From Halomonas binhaiensis (GTDB taxonomy: Bacteria; Pseudomonadota; Gammaproteobacteria; Pseudomonadales; Halomonadaceae), in assembly GCF_008329985.2 (NCBI RefSeq), contig NZ_CP038437.2, positions 2,728,001-2,792,000 of the forward strand: DNA of 64,000 bases. Reading direction: 5' to 3'. Position 1 is the first letter of the stretch. Each line of letters starts with the position of its first letter. The position numbers and the translations under genes were made by a program. This document shows, in pieces, positions 18,819 through 26,484 of this stretch. The notes below the pieces were generated by a model. It was not told where the DNA came from. It did not search any database and saw only the letters and a list, made by a program, of their open reading frames with translations.

Positions 18819-19562
18819 ATGCTTTCCAATATTCGCGTTGTTCTGGTCCAGACTTTCCATCCCGGCAACATCGGTTCCGCGGCACGTGCAATGAAAACCA
18901 TGGGACTCCGTGACCTGGTCCTGGTATCGCCCAAGGACTTTCCCCATGCCGAGGCAACTCGCTTGGCGGCAGGTGCCACAGACCTGCTCGACAATGTCCG
19001 GGTAGTCGATACGCTGGAGCAAGCCATTCAGGACTGTGTACGCGTGGTGGGTGCCAGCGCACGCTTGCGCAGCCTCCCTCTGCCCCACTACGACGAGCCG
19101 GATGATATGGCGGCGGATTTAGTGGAGGACGCCCAGACAGATCCTGTCGCACTCGTCTTTGGCCGGGAACGCTATGGCCTGACCAACGAAGAGATCCAGT
19201 GCTGCAGCCACCAGGTAAGCATTCCCACCAACCCGGACTACGGCATTCTCAATCTGGCTCAGGCGGTCCAGGTACTCGCTTACGAGGTACGTCGGGCCTG
19301 GCGACGCCATCCACAAGGTGATGCACGCGTGCCACGCCCCACAGACGACCGCATGCCCAGCCGCGCACAAATGACCCACTTCCACGAGCACCTGAGCCGA
19401 GTCATGTGTCAAAGCGGTTTCCTTACCCAACCCCACGCCAGAACCGAAGCACACCTGCAGGCTCTGTTTGCTCGTGCGGAACCATCGCGCAAGGAGCTTT
19501 CTCTACTGCGCGGATTGCTGGCATCGCTGGAAACGCATCTTGAAGATGGGCAGCAAGGCTGA
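18819..19562 (+). CDS. trmJ: tRNA (cytidine/uridine-2'-O-)-methyltransferase TrmJ
   Basis: TrmJ methylates the 2'-hydroxyl of position 32 in several tRNAs. The 247-residue protein has the SPOUT/TrmD-TrmH fold: N-terminal IRVVLVQTFHPGNIGSAARA, substrate and SAM motif VALVFGRERYGLTNEEIQ, and the knot region IPTNPDYGILNLAQAVQVL. A C-terminal helical extension is typical. No strong ribosome site precedes ATG 18819. A possible -10 element TACAAT lies at 18780-18785, which would place the -35 region inside the heptamer array. iscR, often the next gene in relatives, is absent here. Confidence 0.95.
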   Translation: MLSNIRVVLVQTFHPGNIGSAARAMKTMGLRDLVLVSPKDFPHAEATRLAAGATDLLDNVRVVDTLEQAIQDCVRVVGASARLRSLPLPHYDEPDDMAADLVEDAQTDPVALVFGRERYGLTNEEIQCCSHQVSIPTNPDYGILNLAQAVQVLAYEVRRAWRRHPQGDARVPRPTDDRMPSRAQMTHFHEHLSRVMCQSGFLTQPHARTEAHLQALFARAEPSRKELSLLRGLLASLETHLEDGQQG

Positions 19563-19579
19563 CTAAGGCTTCATCAATG

Positions 19580-19630
19580 CATTCGCCCGTGAGCTGGGTT
19601 TCAATGATCCTCCAGCAGCACGGGCGAATG
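19580..19630. terminator. Inverted repeat downstream of trmJ
   Basis: CATTCGCCCGTG (19580-19591) and CACGGGCGAATG (19619-19630) form a perfect 12-bp stem with a 27-nt loop between the convergent trmJ and antiporter genes. There is no T-run, so a terminator role is tentative. Confidence 0.5.
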
Positions 19631-19673
19631 GCATCCCACCTCGTGTCAGGTGGCTTGTTGTTCGGCAGCGAGA

Positions 19674-21029
19674 TTACAGCATCATGGCAGCCATCCAGCC
19701 AAAGCCGATCAGCGGAATATTGTAGTGAATGAAGGTGGGCACCACACTATCCCAGACATGGTCATGCTGACGATCCACATTGAGCCCGGAAGTTGGCCCT
19801 AGAGTGGAGTCAGACGCCGGGGAGCCCGCATCACCCAACGCTGCCGCTGTACCCACCAAGGCCACCGTGGCCAATGGCGAAAATCCAAACTGCACCGCCA
19901 GTGGCACAAAAATCGCAGCGATAATGGGAATGGTCGAGAATGACGAGCCAATTCCAAGGGTAATGAACAGGCCAACCAGCAACATCAGCAATGCAGCCAG
20001 CCCCCTGTTGTCACCAATGATCTCGACACTGGTGCTGACCAAGGTTTCGATCTGCCCGGTGGCATTCATCACTGAGGCAAAACCGGACGCCGAAATCATG
20101 ATGAAACCGATCAGGGCCATCATGCGCATGCCATTGGTGAAAAGGTCATCAGCTTCGCGCCATTTGAAGATACCGCCCATCGACAGTAACGAAAAACCCA
20201 CCAGGCCACCAAGAATCATGGAGCCGGTGTACAACTGAATCCCCAGGGCAGCCACGATAGCCACCACAGACATCACCAGTCCCAACGCATGAGGCTCGGG
20301 TGAGGCCTCATCATGATGATGCCCATGCGGGTTGCCATTCCCCACCTCAATCGCCTCATAGGTCCTGGGCTTGCGGTAGCTGATGAACACCGCCACCAGC
20401 AGCCCCAGGAACATGCCCGCTACAGGAATGCCCATCGCCACAGGCACCATATGCCGATCGATATTCAGGCCTAGTGCTTCACCTGCCTGGTTGATATTGG
20501 CCAGGAGAATATCGTTGAGGAAGATGGCGCCAAAGCCCACCGGAAGCAGCATATAAGGCGCTGTCAGGCCGAAGGTCAGCGCACAGGCGACCGCTCGGCG
20601 GTCCATGCGCAACTGGTTCATCACCTTGAGCAATGGCGGAATCAGAATGGGGATGAAGGCAATATGCACAGGAATCAGGTTCTGGGAAGAAATTGCCACC
20701 AACAGCACACAGGCCAGCAACAGGTATTTAACTGTCGCTTGGCGAGATGCGGAGGCTTCCTGCCCAAGCAAGGCGATCAGCTTGCGGGCCAGCATGTCCG
20801 GAAGGCCAGAACGAGAGATCGCCACTGCAAATGCCCCAAGCGTTGCATAGGCCAGTGCCACCTTGGCACCACCGCCTACCCCATCATTGAATGCTGCCAG
20901 GGTGTCCTCGATGGAAAGGCCTCCTGCCAGGCCTCCAACCAAGGCACCCACTACCAGCGCCAGCACGACTGAAACGCGTGCCAGTGATAGCCCGACCATC
21001 ACCAGCACCGCGAGTATGACTGCGTTCAT
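19674..21029 (-). CDS. Na+/H+ antiporter family (NhaC-like) permease
   Basis: This polytopic inner-membrane protein of 451 residues has about 10-12 hydrophobic segments and fits the NhaC/YuiF-like part of the ion-transporter superfamily. Landmarks are [20 protein letters not shown] near the middle of the first half, [20 protein letters not shown], and the C-terminal [20 protein letters not shown], a polar re-entrant-type segment. A histidine-rich cytoplasmic loop ([15 protein letters not shown], about residues 231-245) separates the halves and could sense metal or pH. Sodium/proton exchange would suit a halophile, but amino acid or organic anion transport cannot be excluded. Confidence 0.78.
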   Translation of the reverse strand: MNAVILAVLVMVGLSLARVSVVLALVVGALVGGLAGGLSIEDTLAAFNDGVGGGAKVALAYATLGAFAVAISRSGLPDMLARKLIALLGQEASASRQATVKYLLLACVLLVAISSQNLIPVHIAFIPILIPPLLKVMNQLRMDRRAVACALTFGLTAPYMLLPVGFGAIFLNDILLANINQAGEALGLNIDRHMVPVAMGIPVAGMFLGLLVAVFISYRKPRTYEAIEVGNGNPHGHHHDEASPEPHALGLVMSVVAIVAALGIQLYTGSMILGGLVGFSLLSMGGIFKWREADDLFTNGMRMMALIGFIMISASGFASVMNATGQIETLVSTSVEIIGDNRGLAALLMLLVGLFITLGIGSSFSTIPIIAAIFVPLAVQFGFSPLATVALVGTAAALGDAGSPASDSTLGPTSGLNVDRQHDHVWDSVVPTFIHYNIPLIGFGWMAAMML

Positions 21030-21117
21030 ATATGCACTTGCGTCCGAGTTTGGAAAGGGAGAGGAAAACGGCAGAGATCTTACCAGAAAAGCACCTGCCA
21101 GGCGGATGCCACATTCT

Positions 21118-21135
21118 TGTCACAATAACGTGATG
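21118..21135 (+). promoter_or_regulatory. 6-6-6 inverted repeat upstream of the candidate regulatory RNA
   Basis: TGTCAC-AATAAC-GTGATG has the same 6-6-6 layout as the GacA/UvrY upstream activating sequence (TGTAAG-N6-CTTACA), but its bases differ. It sits about 40-45 bp before the inferred RNA 5' end. It is only a candidate activator site. Confidence 0.3.
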
Positions 21136-21164
21136 GCATTGTCATCATATTGAGCGAAGATGAT

Positions 21165-21323
21165 CTCGTGTCTTCAGGAGGCACTGGGCAAAGGATACTG
21201 CCCCACGAGCGTCACGGATGCGATGGCGCAGGAAGCGCCAAGGGAGATTGGGCTTCGGGAGGGAGCCCCAGGGAGGAAACCTGCCAACTTCACGCCACGG
21301 CTTTTGCCGTGGCGTTTTTATTT
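21165..21323 (+). ncRNA. Candidate CsrB/RsmY/RsmZ-type RNA with serial GGA hairpins
   Basis: Six successive short hairpins can be drawn: 21168-21184 (loop TTCAGGA), 21186-21203 (loop AAGGATAC), 21209-21221 (loop CACGG, with the A of GGA in the closing pair), 21224-21240 (6-bp perfect stem, loop AGGAA), 21250-21268 (loop TCGGGAGGG) and 21269-21283 (loop GAGGAAA). GGA occurs nine times in about 110 nt, five hairpins hold it in the loop and the sixth at the loop/stem edge. A strong intrinsic terminator follows. RNAs of this design bind and sequester CsrA/RsmA. The stretch has no protein frame of interest and lies between two minus-strand genes, so the plus-strand terminator needs its own transcript. 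The 5' end is an estimate. No homology search was made. Confidence 0.72.
21293..21323 (+). terminator. Intrinsic terminator of the candidate regulatory RNA
   Basis: CGCCACGGC-TTTT-GCCGTGGCG followed by TTTTTATTT. It works only on the plus strand, where neither neighbouring protein gene is transcribed. Confidence 0.92.
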
Positions 21324-21342
21324 GGGTGTCCGCAAGGAAGGG

Positions 21343-22377
21343 TCAGGCAGAACGAAACCCATTCAAGAATGCAGCCAGATTCTTGCCGAGGCTCGCTGTC
21401 GGGTGTCCACCTTCCTGCACAAGCAACGTAGGAATGCCCAATTCACCAATCTGGCGGCCAATGGTCTCGAAGTCCTCGGTTTCCAGACTCATGCCCGCCT
21501 GTGGATCATCCTTGTGAGTATCCAACCCCAGCGCCACCACCAACGCATCGGGGCTGAAGCTGGCCATGGAATCGATCAGCTTGTCGAGCCCCGCCTGGAA
21601 GGCCTCAAGACCGCTGCCAACGGCCAACGGCACATTGAGATTGGCTCTGTTGCCGGGCCCGATACCTGTCTCTTCTTCAGTCCCCCAATAGTAGGGATAG
21701 AAATCAGAAGGATTGACGTGCAGCGATCCGGTCCACACATCCCCACGATCGTAGAAGATTTCCTGGGTACCATTGCCGTGATGCAGATCGATATCCAGGA
21801 TCGCAACCTGAGAGACCTTCTCACGCAGCACCGTTGCCGCCAACGCCGCATTGTTGATGAAGCAGAAACCACCCGTGCGCTCTGGACCGGCATGGTGACC
21901 TGGCGGACGGCACAGGGCATAAGCCGAGCCTTCTCCCTCATTGAGGCTTTCTGCAGCAGCCTGGGCAGTCGCAGCACTGGCAAGAATGCCCTGAAAGCTA
22001 TCGGCATTCATTGCGCATGCATAATCATTGAGATGCCAGCCAGCCTGGCCGACAGGATGCCTTGGATAATGCTTCCCTGCACCGCAGGGGTGAATGCTGG
22101 GCGTGACGAAATCGGCAGCGCCGGAAAGCGCGCGCCAGCGAGCATGGATGGTTTCGAGAAAATCCAGATAGCGTTCCGTATGGATTTGCTTCAGGCGCTC
22201 CCTGAGCTTGGGACTATCAACTTCTGCGGGCGTGCTCAGGGAAAGGCCCAGTTCCTGAATCCCTTCCGCCAGCAGTTCTGCCCGACGTGGTCCCTCAGGG
22301 GAAGCAACAAGAGCGCCTCGACGCAGGTACTGCGTCGGCGCATGGCGTTCCTGGTCGGGATGATAGAAAAGTTTCAT
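21343..22377 (-). CDS. Histone-deacetylase-fold amidohydrolase with His in place of the catalytic Tyr
   Basis: This is a zinc-dependent deacetylase of the arginase/HDAC fold, related to bacterial HDAC-like and acetylpolyamine amidohydrolases. It has 344 residues from ATG 22377. The charge-relay histidines are in CRPPGHHAGPERTGGFCF. The zinc ligands are in LDIDLHHGNGTQEIFYD and in GLDTHKDDP. The conserved motif EGGY, whose tyrosine stabilises the transition state, reads QEGGH here (His325), the same replacement found in [15 protein letters not shown] IIa HDACs, which deacetylate acetyl-lysine poorly. The substrate is unknown: acetylated polyamines, other small amides or acyl-proteins are all possible. 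No partner gene suggests a pathway. Confidence 0.87.
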   Translation of the reverse strand: MKLFYHPDQERHAPTQYLRRGALVASPEGPRRAELLAEGIQELGLSLSTPAEVDSPKLRERLKQIHTERYLDFLETIHARWRALSGAADFVTPSIHPCGAGKHYPRHPVGQAGWHLNDYACAMNADSFQGILASAATAQAAAESLNEGEGSAYALCRPPGHHAGPERTGGFCFINNAALAATVLREKVSQVAILDIDLHHGNGTQEIFYDRGDVWTGSLHVNPSDFYPYYWGTEEETGIGPGNRANLNVPLAVGSGLEAFQAGLDKLIDSMASFSPDALVVALGLDTHKDDPQAGMSLETEDFETIGRQIGELGIPTLLVQEGGHPTASLGKNLAAFLNGFRSA

Positions 22378-22531
22378 CAATATCTGTCTCCGGTCATGAC
22401 GGTCCCTCAATCGCTACTTACAGTGTCAGCAACAGAGAGACGTACATCAAATAGTGCCGGAAAACAGGCCAGGAACACCACCACAAACTACTGCGTTGGC
22501 TCAACGAAGATTAATCAGCTCCGCAGAAGTG

Positions 22532-22723
22532 TCAGTGATAATAGCCACAACGACCCTTCTTGGCCTGCCCTGGCGGACAGAAATTGCCGCCACGCGAATG
22601 GCCATCATAATGGTCATCACCGAAGATGATCAGCGGCTCAGGATCTATACGTGCAGGGTGGTAGCTACAGCCAGCCAGCGCTAGTAGCGAGGCCACCAAA
22701 GCGATCAAAGGCATACTGCGCAT
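22532..22723 (-). CDS. Small lipoprotein of unknown function
   Basis: This 63-residue protein has a lipoprotein signal peptide (MRSMPLIALVASLLALAGC, lipobox LAGC with Cys19). The mature part of about 45 residues is rich in Gly, His and Pro, with two further cysteines (NFCPPGQAKKGRCGYYH). ATG 22723 has GAGGA 6 nt upstream; an ATG at 22729 is too close to it. I do not recognise the family. The two cysteines might form a disulfide after export. Confidence 0.7.
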   Translation of the reverse strand: MRSMPLIALVASLLALAGCSYHPARIDPEPLIIFGDDHYDGHSRGGNFCPPGQAKKGRCGYYH

Positions 22724-22837
22724 GATCATTCCTCATTATCTAAAAGAGGTAGAATACCAGCCTGGTATCATTTTCCCCATGTCGATCATTACCGACACGT
22801 GACGTCTCCATCAACAGACACCCAAGTCCTGCCGCAT

Positions 22838-23818
22838 TTACCAGGATTCGCGATGTCCGTCATGCTCCAGGTTCTGCTCCACTTCAATGGTGATATGTAC
22901 CAATTGAGGAAAGCGTTGCTGGATCTTTTCGCGATAGACATGAGGAGCCTGTGGCATATCCGATACCAACGCAATGATGCCCGCATGCAACCCTGGAGCA
23001 ATGGTCCAGAGATGCAGGTCACTGATGCGATCCCCCCCTCCCTTTTCGATGACCTTGCGAATCTCAGCATCGAACTCACTCACCTGTCGATCCAGCAATA
23101 CGCCACTGGTATCTCGCAGCAAACCAATGGCCCAGCGAATGATCAGGACTGCACCAAGTATCCCCATGGCGGGGTCCATCCAGTTCCATTCCAGGTATTT
23201 AGCCGCCAACAAGGCAAATATCGCCAGGAAGGATGTCAGAGCATCCGCCAGCACATGCAAGTAGGCAGACCGCTGATTATGATCGTGGTGATCATGTCCC
23301 GCATGGGAGTGATCATGATGATGGGTGTGATGATGGAAATGCCCCTGCCCATGATGGCGGTCACCCACGCTCAGTATCCAGGCGGAAATACCATTGACCA
23401 GCAAGCCGATGACAGCCACCAGGATCGCACTGTTGAATACGATCTCGACCGGGTTGAACAGGCGTAAGACACTCTCGACAGCCATGACCAGGGCAAAGCC
23501 GAATAACAGCAAGGCCCCTGTATACCCGCCCAATGCATTGACCTTGCCGGTACCGAAGCTGAACCGTCGGTCGCGGGCATGACGACGGGCATAGATATAT
23601 GCGAAGGCGGAAATGCTCAACGCTGTAGCGTGCGACCCCATGTGCAGGCCATCAGCCAATAGCGCCATGGACCCATAACTCACGCCGGCAACGATCTCGA
23701 CGACCATGGTCACCAGCGTCAGCACCACCACGATCAACGTCCGGCGCTCTCCCGCTCTCACCTGATCTTGATCGAAGACATGCTCATGTTTCCAGTCATC
23801 TACCTTGTGGGTATTCAT
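22838..23818 (-). CDS. dmeF: Cation diffusion facilitator, DmeF-like metal exporter
   Basis: This inner-membrane proton/metal antiporter exports divalent cations. The 326-residue protein has six membrane helices, with metal-site residues in LLADGLHMGSHA (helix 2) and LHVLADALTS (helix 5). A very histidine-rich loop (HHGQGHFHHHTHHHDHSHAG and onward, about residues 153-182) lies between helices 4 and 5, and the C-terminal cytoplasmic domain includes ISDLHLWTIAPG. The N-terminal W-KHEHVF motif is characteristic of DmeF proteins, linked to cobalt and nickel tolerance. No DmeR-type regulator is adjacent. Metal specificity is an inference. Confidence 0.85.
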   Translation of the reverse strand: MNTHKVDDWKHEHVFDQDQVRAGERRTLIVVVLTLVTMVVEIVAGVSYGSMALLADGLHMGSHATALSISAFAYIYARRHARDRRFSFGTGKVNALGGYTGALLLFGFALVMAVESVLRLFNPVEIVFNSAILVAVIGLLVNGISAWILSVGDRHHGQGHFHHHTHHHDHSHAGHDHHDHNQRSAYLHVLADALTSFLAIFALLAAKYLEWNWMDPAMGILGAVLIIRWAIGLLRDTSGVLLDRQVSEFDAEIRKVIEKGGGDRISDLHLWTIAPGLHAGIIALVSDMPQAPHVYREKIQQRFPQLVHITIEVEQNLEHDGHRESW

Positions 23819-23921
23819 GCCGATTCCTCTACCTCGCCCATAGCGCTACCTTGTACTTCTTTTGAGTGCGTTTTCATCTCTCTCATTGCACTTTTTCGCG
23901 CCTCTCAGCATATTGAATGAC

Positions 23922-24620
23922 ATGAGTGATTCCGCCTTCATCACCGCCTTGCAGCTGATCGCCAACTTCGATCCGGAGCTGCTTGCCATTGTCAGCCTAT
24001 CCCTGCGCGTATCCTTGAGCGCAGTGACCATTGCCGCCTTCATTGGCCTGCCGCTGGGCGCAGCCCTGGCGCTTTATCACTTTCCAGGTCGCGCAATCCT
24101 CATTGTGGTGTTCAATGCCCTGATGGGCCTGCCTCCCGTCGTCGCCGGCCTGAGTGTTTACCTGCTGTTTTCCCGTGCAGGTCCTCTTGGCGAGTTCGGC
24201 CTGCTGTTCACGCCCACGGCCATGGTCGTTGCACAAGTCATTCTGATACTACCGATTCTGGTCTCTCTGACGCGTCAGCGCATTGAGGAATTGCATGGCG
24301 AGTATGCCGAACAACTCAGTTCCATGAGCGTTTCCAGGGCCCGACGCATCCCCACCTTACTCTGGGATGCTCGCCTGGCCTTGATCACCGTCATCCTCGC
24401 CGGCCTTGGCCGTGCAAGTGCCGAAGTCGGCGCGGTCATGATCGTCGGTGGCAACATCGACGGAGTGACTCGCGTCATGACCACCGCCATCGTGCTCGAG
24501 ACGAGCAAGGGAAATCTGGCCCTGGCACTTGGCCTGGGCTTGGTCTTGATGCTGCTCGTGGCGTTGTTGAACGGCATGGCCTACTTGATCGGTGAAGGCA
24601 CAAAAAGGAGCCTTGGATGA
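23922..24620 (+). CDS. tupB: Tungstate ABC transporter permease
   Basis: This is the membrane subunit of the TupABC tungstate importer. The 232-residue protein has about five to six helices and the ABC-permease EAA-type loop (EQLSSMSVSRARRIPTLLWD, about residues 140-160). ATG 23922 (MSDSAFITALQL) is chosen because the frame extending back to 23862 lacks similarity. It overlaps tupC by 4 nt (ATGA), which indicates one operon with the ATPase, and the binding-protein gene follows. Confidence 0.9.
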   Translation: MSDSAFITALQLIANFDPELLAIVSLSLRVSLSAVTIAAFIGLPLGAALALYHFPGRAILIVVFNALMGLPPVVAGLSVYLLFSRAGPLGEFGLLFTPTAMVVAQVILILPILVSLTRQRIEELHGEYAEQLSSMSVSRARRIPTLLWDARLALITVILAGLGRASAEVGAVMIVGGNIDGVTRVMTTAIVLETSKGNLALALGLGLVLMLLVALLNGMAYLIGEGTKRSLG

Positions 24621-25342
24621 CCAGCCTGTCTCTTGCCCATCCAACGTGTATGTCACGCCTGCACTTCCATGACGTGACATGCCAGGCGGCAGGCCAGGTG
24701 CTGCTGGGCCCTCTGTCCCTGCAGTTGGAGGGCAACCACCGAACCTTGGTGATGGGACCCAATGGAGCAGGCAAGAGCCTGTTGATGCGCTTGGCTCATG
24801 GCCTAGTCAAGCCATCTACAGGCCACCTGCACTGGTGTGGGCATGTGCCCCGACAGGCCATGGTATTTCAACATCCCGTTCTACTGCGTCGCTCTGCTCG
24901 GGCTAATCTTGAATACGCGCTGGCGGTGCAAGGATGCCCTCGCAACAGGCGCCGTCAGCGTGCCATGGAGGCTCTTGAACACTTTGGCCTGGCAAGCGTC
25001 ACCAGACGACCTGCCAGAGTGCTTTCCGGAGGAGAGCAACAGCGCCTGGCCCTGGCTCGTGCCTGGCTGCTGGAGCCCGAAGTCCTCTTTCTCGACGAAC
25101 CCACCTCGGCGCTTGACCCAGCCGCTATTCGTGCGATCGAAGACGCCATCAATACCTTTCATCATGCCGGCGTACGCATTGTCATGAGTAGCCACGACCT
25201 GCACCAGGCACGCCGCCTGGCTGATGACGTCATCTTCCTCCACCATGGCAAATTACTGGAACACTCTCCTGCCGACACATTCTTCAACAACCCTGAAACC
25301 AAACAGGCCAGAGCTTTCATCCAAGGGGAACTGATGGACTAG
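24617..25342 (+). CDS. tupC: Tungstate ABC transporter ATP-binding protein
   Basis: This is the cytoplasmic ATPase of the Tup importer, 241 residues. Walker A GPNGAGKS, signature LSGGEQQRLALARAWLL, Walker B VLFLDEPTSALDP and the switch histidine in MSSHDL are all present. It overlaps tupB by 4 nt. An internal ATG 12 codons in (MSRLHFHDV) fits the start of the ABC domain better and could be the true start. Confidence 0.9.
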   Translation: MTSLSLAHPTCMSRLHFHDVTCQAAGQVLLGPLSLQLEGNHRTLVMGPNGAGKSLLMRLAHGLVKPSTGHLHWCGHVPRQAMVFQHPVLLRRSARANLEYALAVQGCPRNRRRQRAMEALEHFGLASVTRRPARVLSGGEQQRLALARAWLLEPEVLFLDEPTSALDPAAIRAIEDAINTFHHAGVRIVMSSHDLHQARRLADDVIFLHHGKLLEHSPADTFFNNPETKQARAFIQGELMD

Positions 25343-25423
25343 GCTCAGTGACGAGCATAATTTTCATTTAGCGAGCAAGACGCTGCATTGTCTTGAACTC
25401 CAACCCAAAGGAAGCGCCATAAC

Positions 25424-26275
25424 ATGACGAAAACCGTAACAAATACATGGCTATCTGCACTGCTCGGCACGTCCCTGGTTGCAACACTCATCACGCCTGC
25501 ACTCGCAGAAGAACCCGCATCGGCAGAAGCACCTTTCATTACCCTGGCCTCCACCACGTCCACGGAAAACTCAGGGTTGTTCGATGACATCCTGCCCCAA
25601 TTCAAGGAGGCCAGTGGTATTGATGTCCATGTCGTGGCAGTGGGTACCGGCCAGGCTTTCGAAATGGCTCGCCGCGGAGATGCAGACAGTTTGCTGGTTC
25701 ACGACAAGACCGCAGAAGAGTCGTTCGTTGCAGAAGGTTACGCCACGCAACGTGATGACGTGATGTACAACGACTTCGTGCTGATTGGTCCCAAGGATGA
25801 TCCTGCGGACGTCCACAGTGCGCAAAGCGCCACGGATGCCCTGGCACGCATTGCCGATAGCGAAGCACCTTTTGCTTCACGCGGCGACGACAGCGGAACC
25901 AACCGCGCCGAATTGCGGCTATGGGAAGCAGCAGGTATCCAACCACATGGCGAATGGTATCGAGAACTCGGCAGCGGCATGGGCGCCACACTCAACACTG
26001 CCGCTGCCATGGATGCCTACACCTTGTCTGATCGTGCCACCTGGGTATCCTTCGATAACCGCCAGAACCTGGAGCTGCTCTACGCCGGAGACGAGGCCCT
26101 GTTCAACCAGTATGGCAGCCTGTTGATGTCTCCCGACAAGTATCCTCACCTCAAGCATGACCTGGCCGCCCAATGGCACCAATGGCTGCTATCGGATGAA
26201 GGCCAACAAGCGATTGCCGACTTCAGGGTAAAAGGCGAGCAGCTGTTCTTTCCGAATGCCGCAACGAACAAATGA
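25424..26275 (+). CDS. tupA: Tungstate-binding periplasmic protein
   Basis: This substrate-binding protein of the Tup importer delivers tungstate for tungsten enzymes. The 283-residue precursor has a signal peptide (residues 1-28, cleavage after LITPALA). The TupA oxyanion signature is present as LASTTSTENSGL (near residue 41) and SRGDDSGTN (near residue 150). The order tupB-tupC-tupA with the binding protein last is less common than tupABC. An 81-bp gap separates it from tupC, and a strong terminator follows. Confidence 0.92.
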   Translation: MTKTVTNTWLSALLGTSLVATLITPALAEEPASAEAPFITLASTTSTENSGLFDDILPQFKEASGIDVHVVAVGTGQAFEMARRGDADSLLVHDKTAEESFVAEGYATQRDDVMYNDFVLIGPKDDPADVHSAQSATDALARIADSEAPFASRGDDSGTNRAELRLWEAAGIQPHGEWYRELGSGMGATLNTAAAMDAYTLSDRATWVSFDNRQNLELLYAGDEALFNQYGSLLMSPDKYPHLKHDLAAQWHQWLLSDEGQQAIADFRVKGEQLFFPNAATNK

Positions 26276-26284
26276 GATCTCTGG

Positions 26285-26310
26285 TGGCCAGCTTTCTGCT
26301 GGCCATTTTT
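26285..26310 (+). terminator. Intrinsic terminator of tupBCA
   Basis: TGGCCAGC-TTTCT-GCTGGCCA followed by TTTTT, 10 bp after the tupA stop. Confidence 0.93.
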
Positions 26311-26413
26311 CAGCCCTGGCTCCGTTTGCCAACGGACTCAGAGCAAGCGTTTCCATACGTCATTTTTCGCGATGCAGCAGACCATCATCCGACTTTAGTA
26401 CAAGCAAGCAAAG

Positions 26414-26448
26414 TTGCACTTTACGTTAACGTCAACCTTTTCTAGGCT
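26414..26448 (+). promoter_or_regulatory. Promoter and candidate LiuR operator of the liu operon
   Basis: TTTACGTTAACGTCAA (26420-26435) is a near-perfect palindrome resembling the LiuR (MerR-family) site reported upstream of branched-chain acid degradation genes. It starts next to a TTGCAC -35 element (26414-26419). MerR-type sites characteristically sit between -35 and -10. The -10 assignment (around 26438-26448) is uncertain. liuR itself is not in the window. Confidence 0.65.
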
Positions 26449-26484
26449 GTGTTCACTACTCCTTACCGTCATATGGTGTCTGCC

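Noticed and set aside
21160..22629. A 489-codon plus-strand frame covering the candidate RNA and the HDAC-like gene
   Set aside because: It is antisense to a gene with intact zinc-site motifs and shows no similarity. Its start overlaps the structured RNA and terminator.
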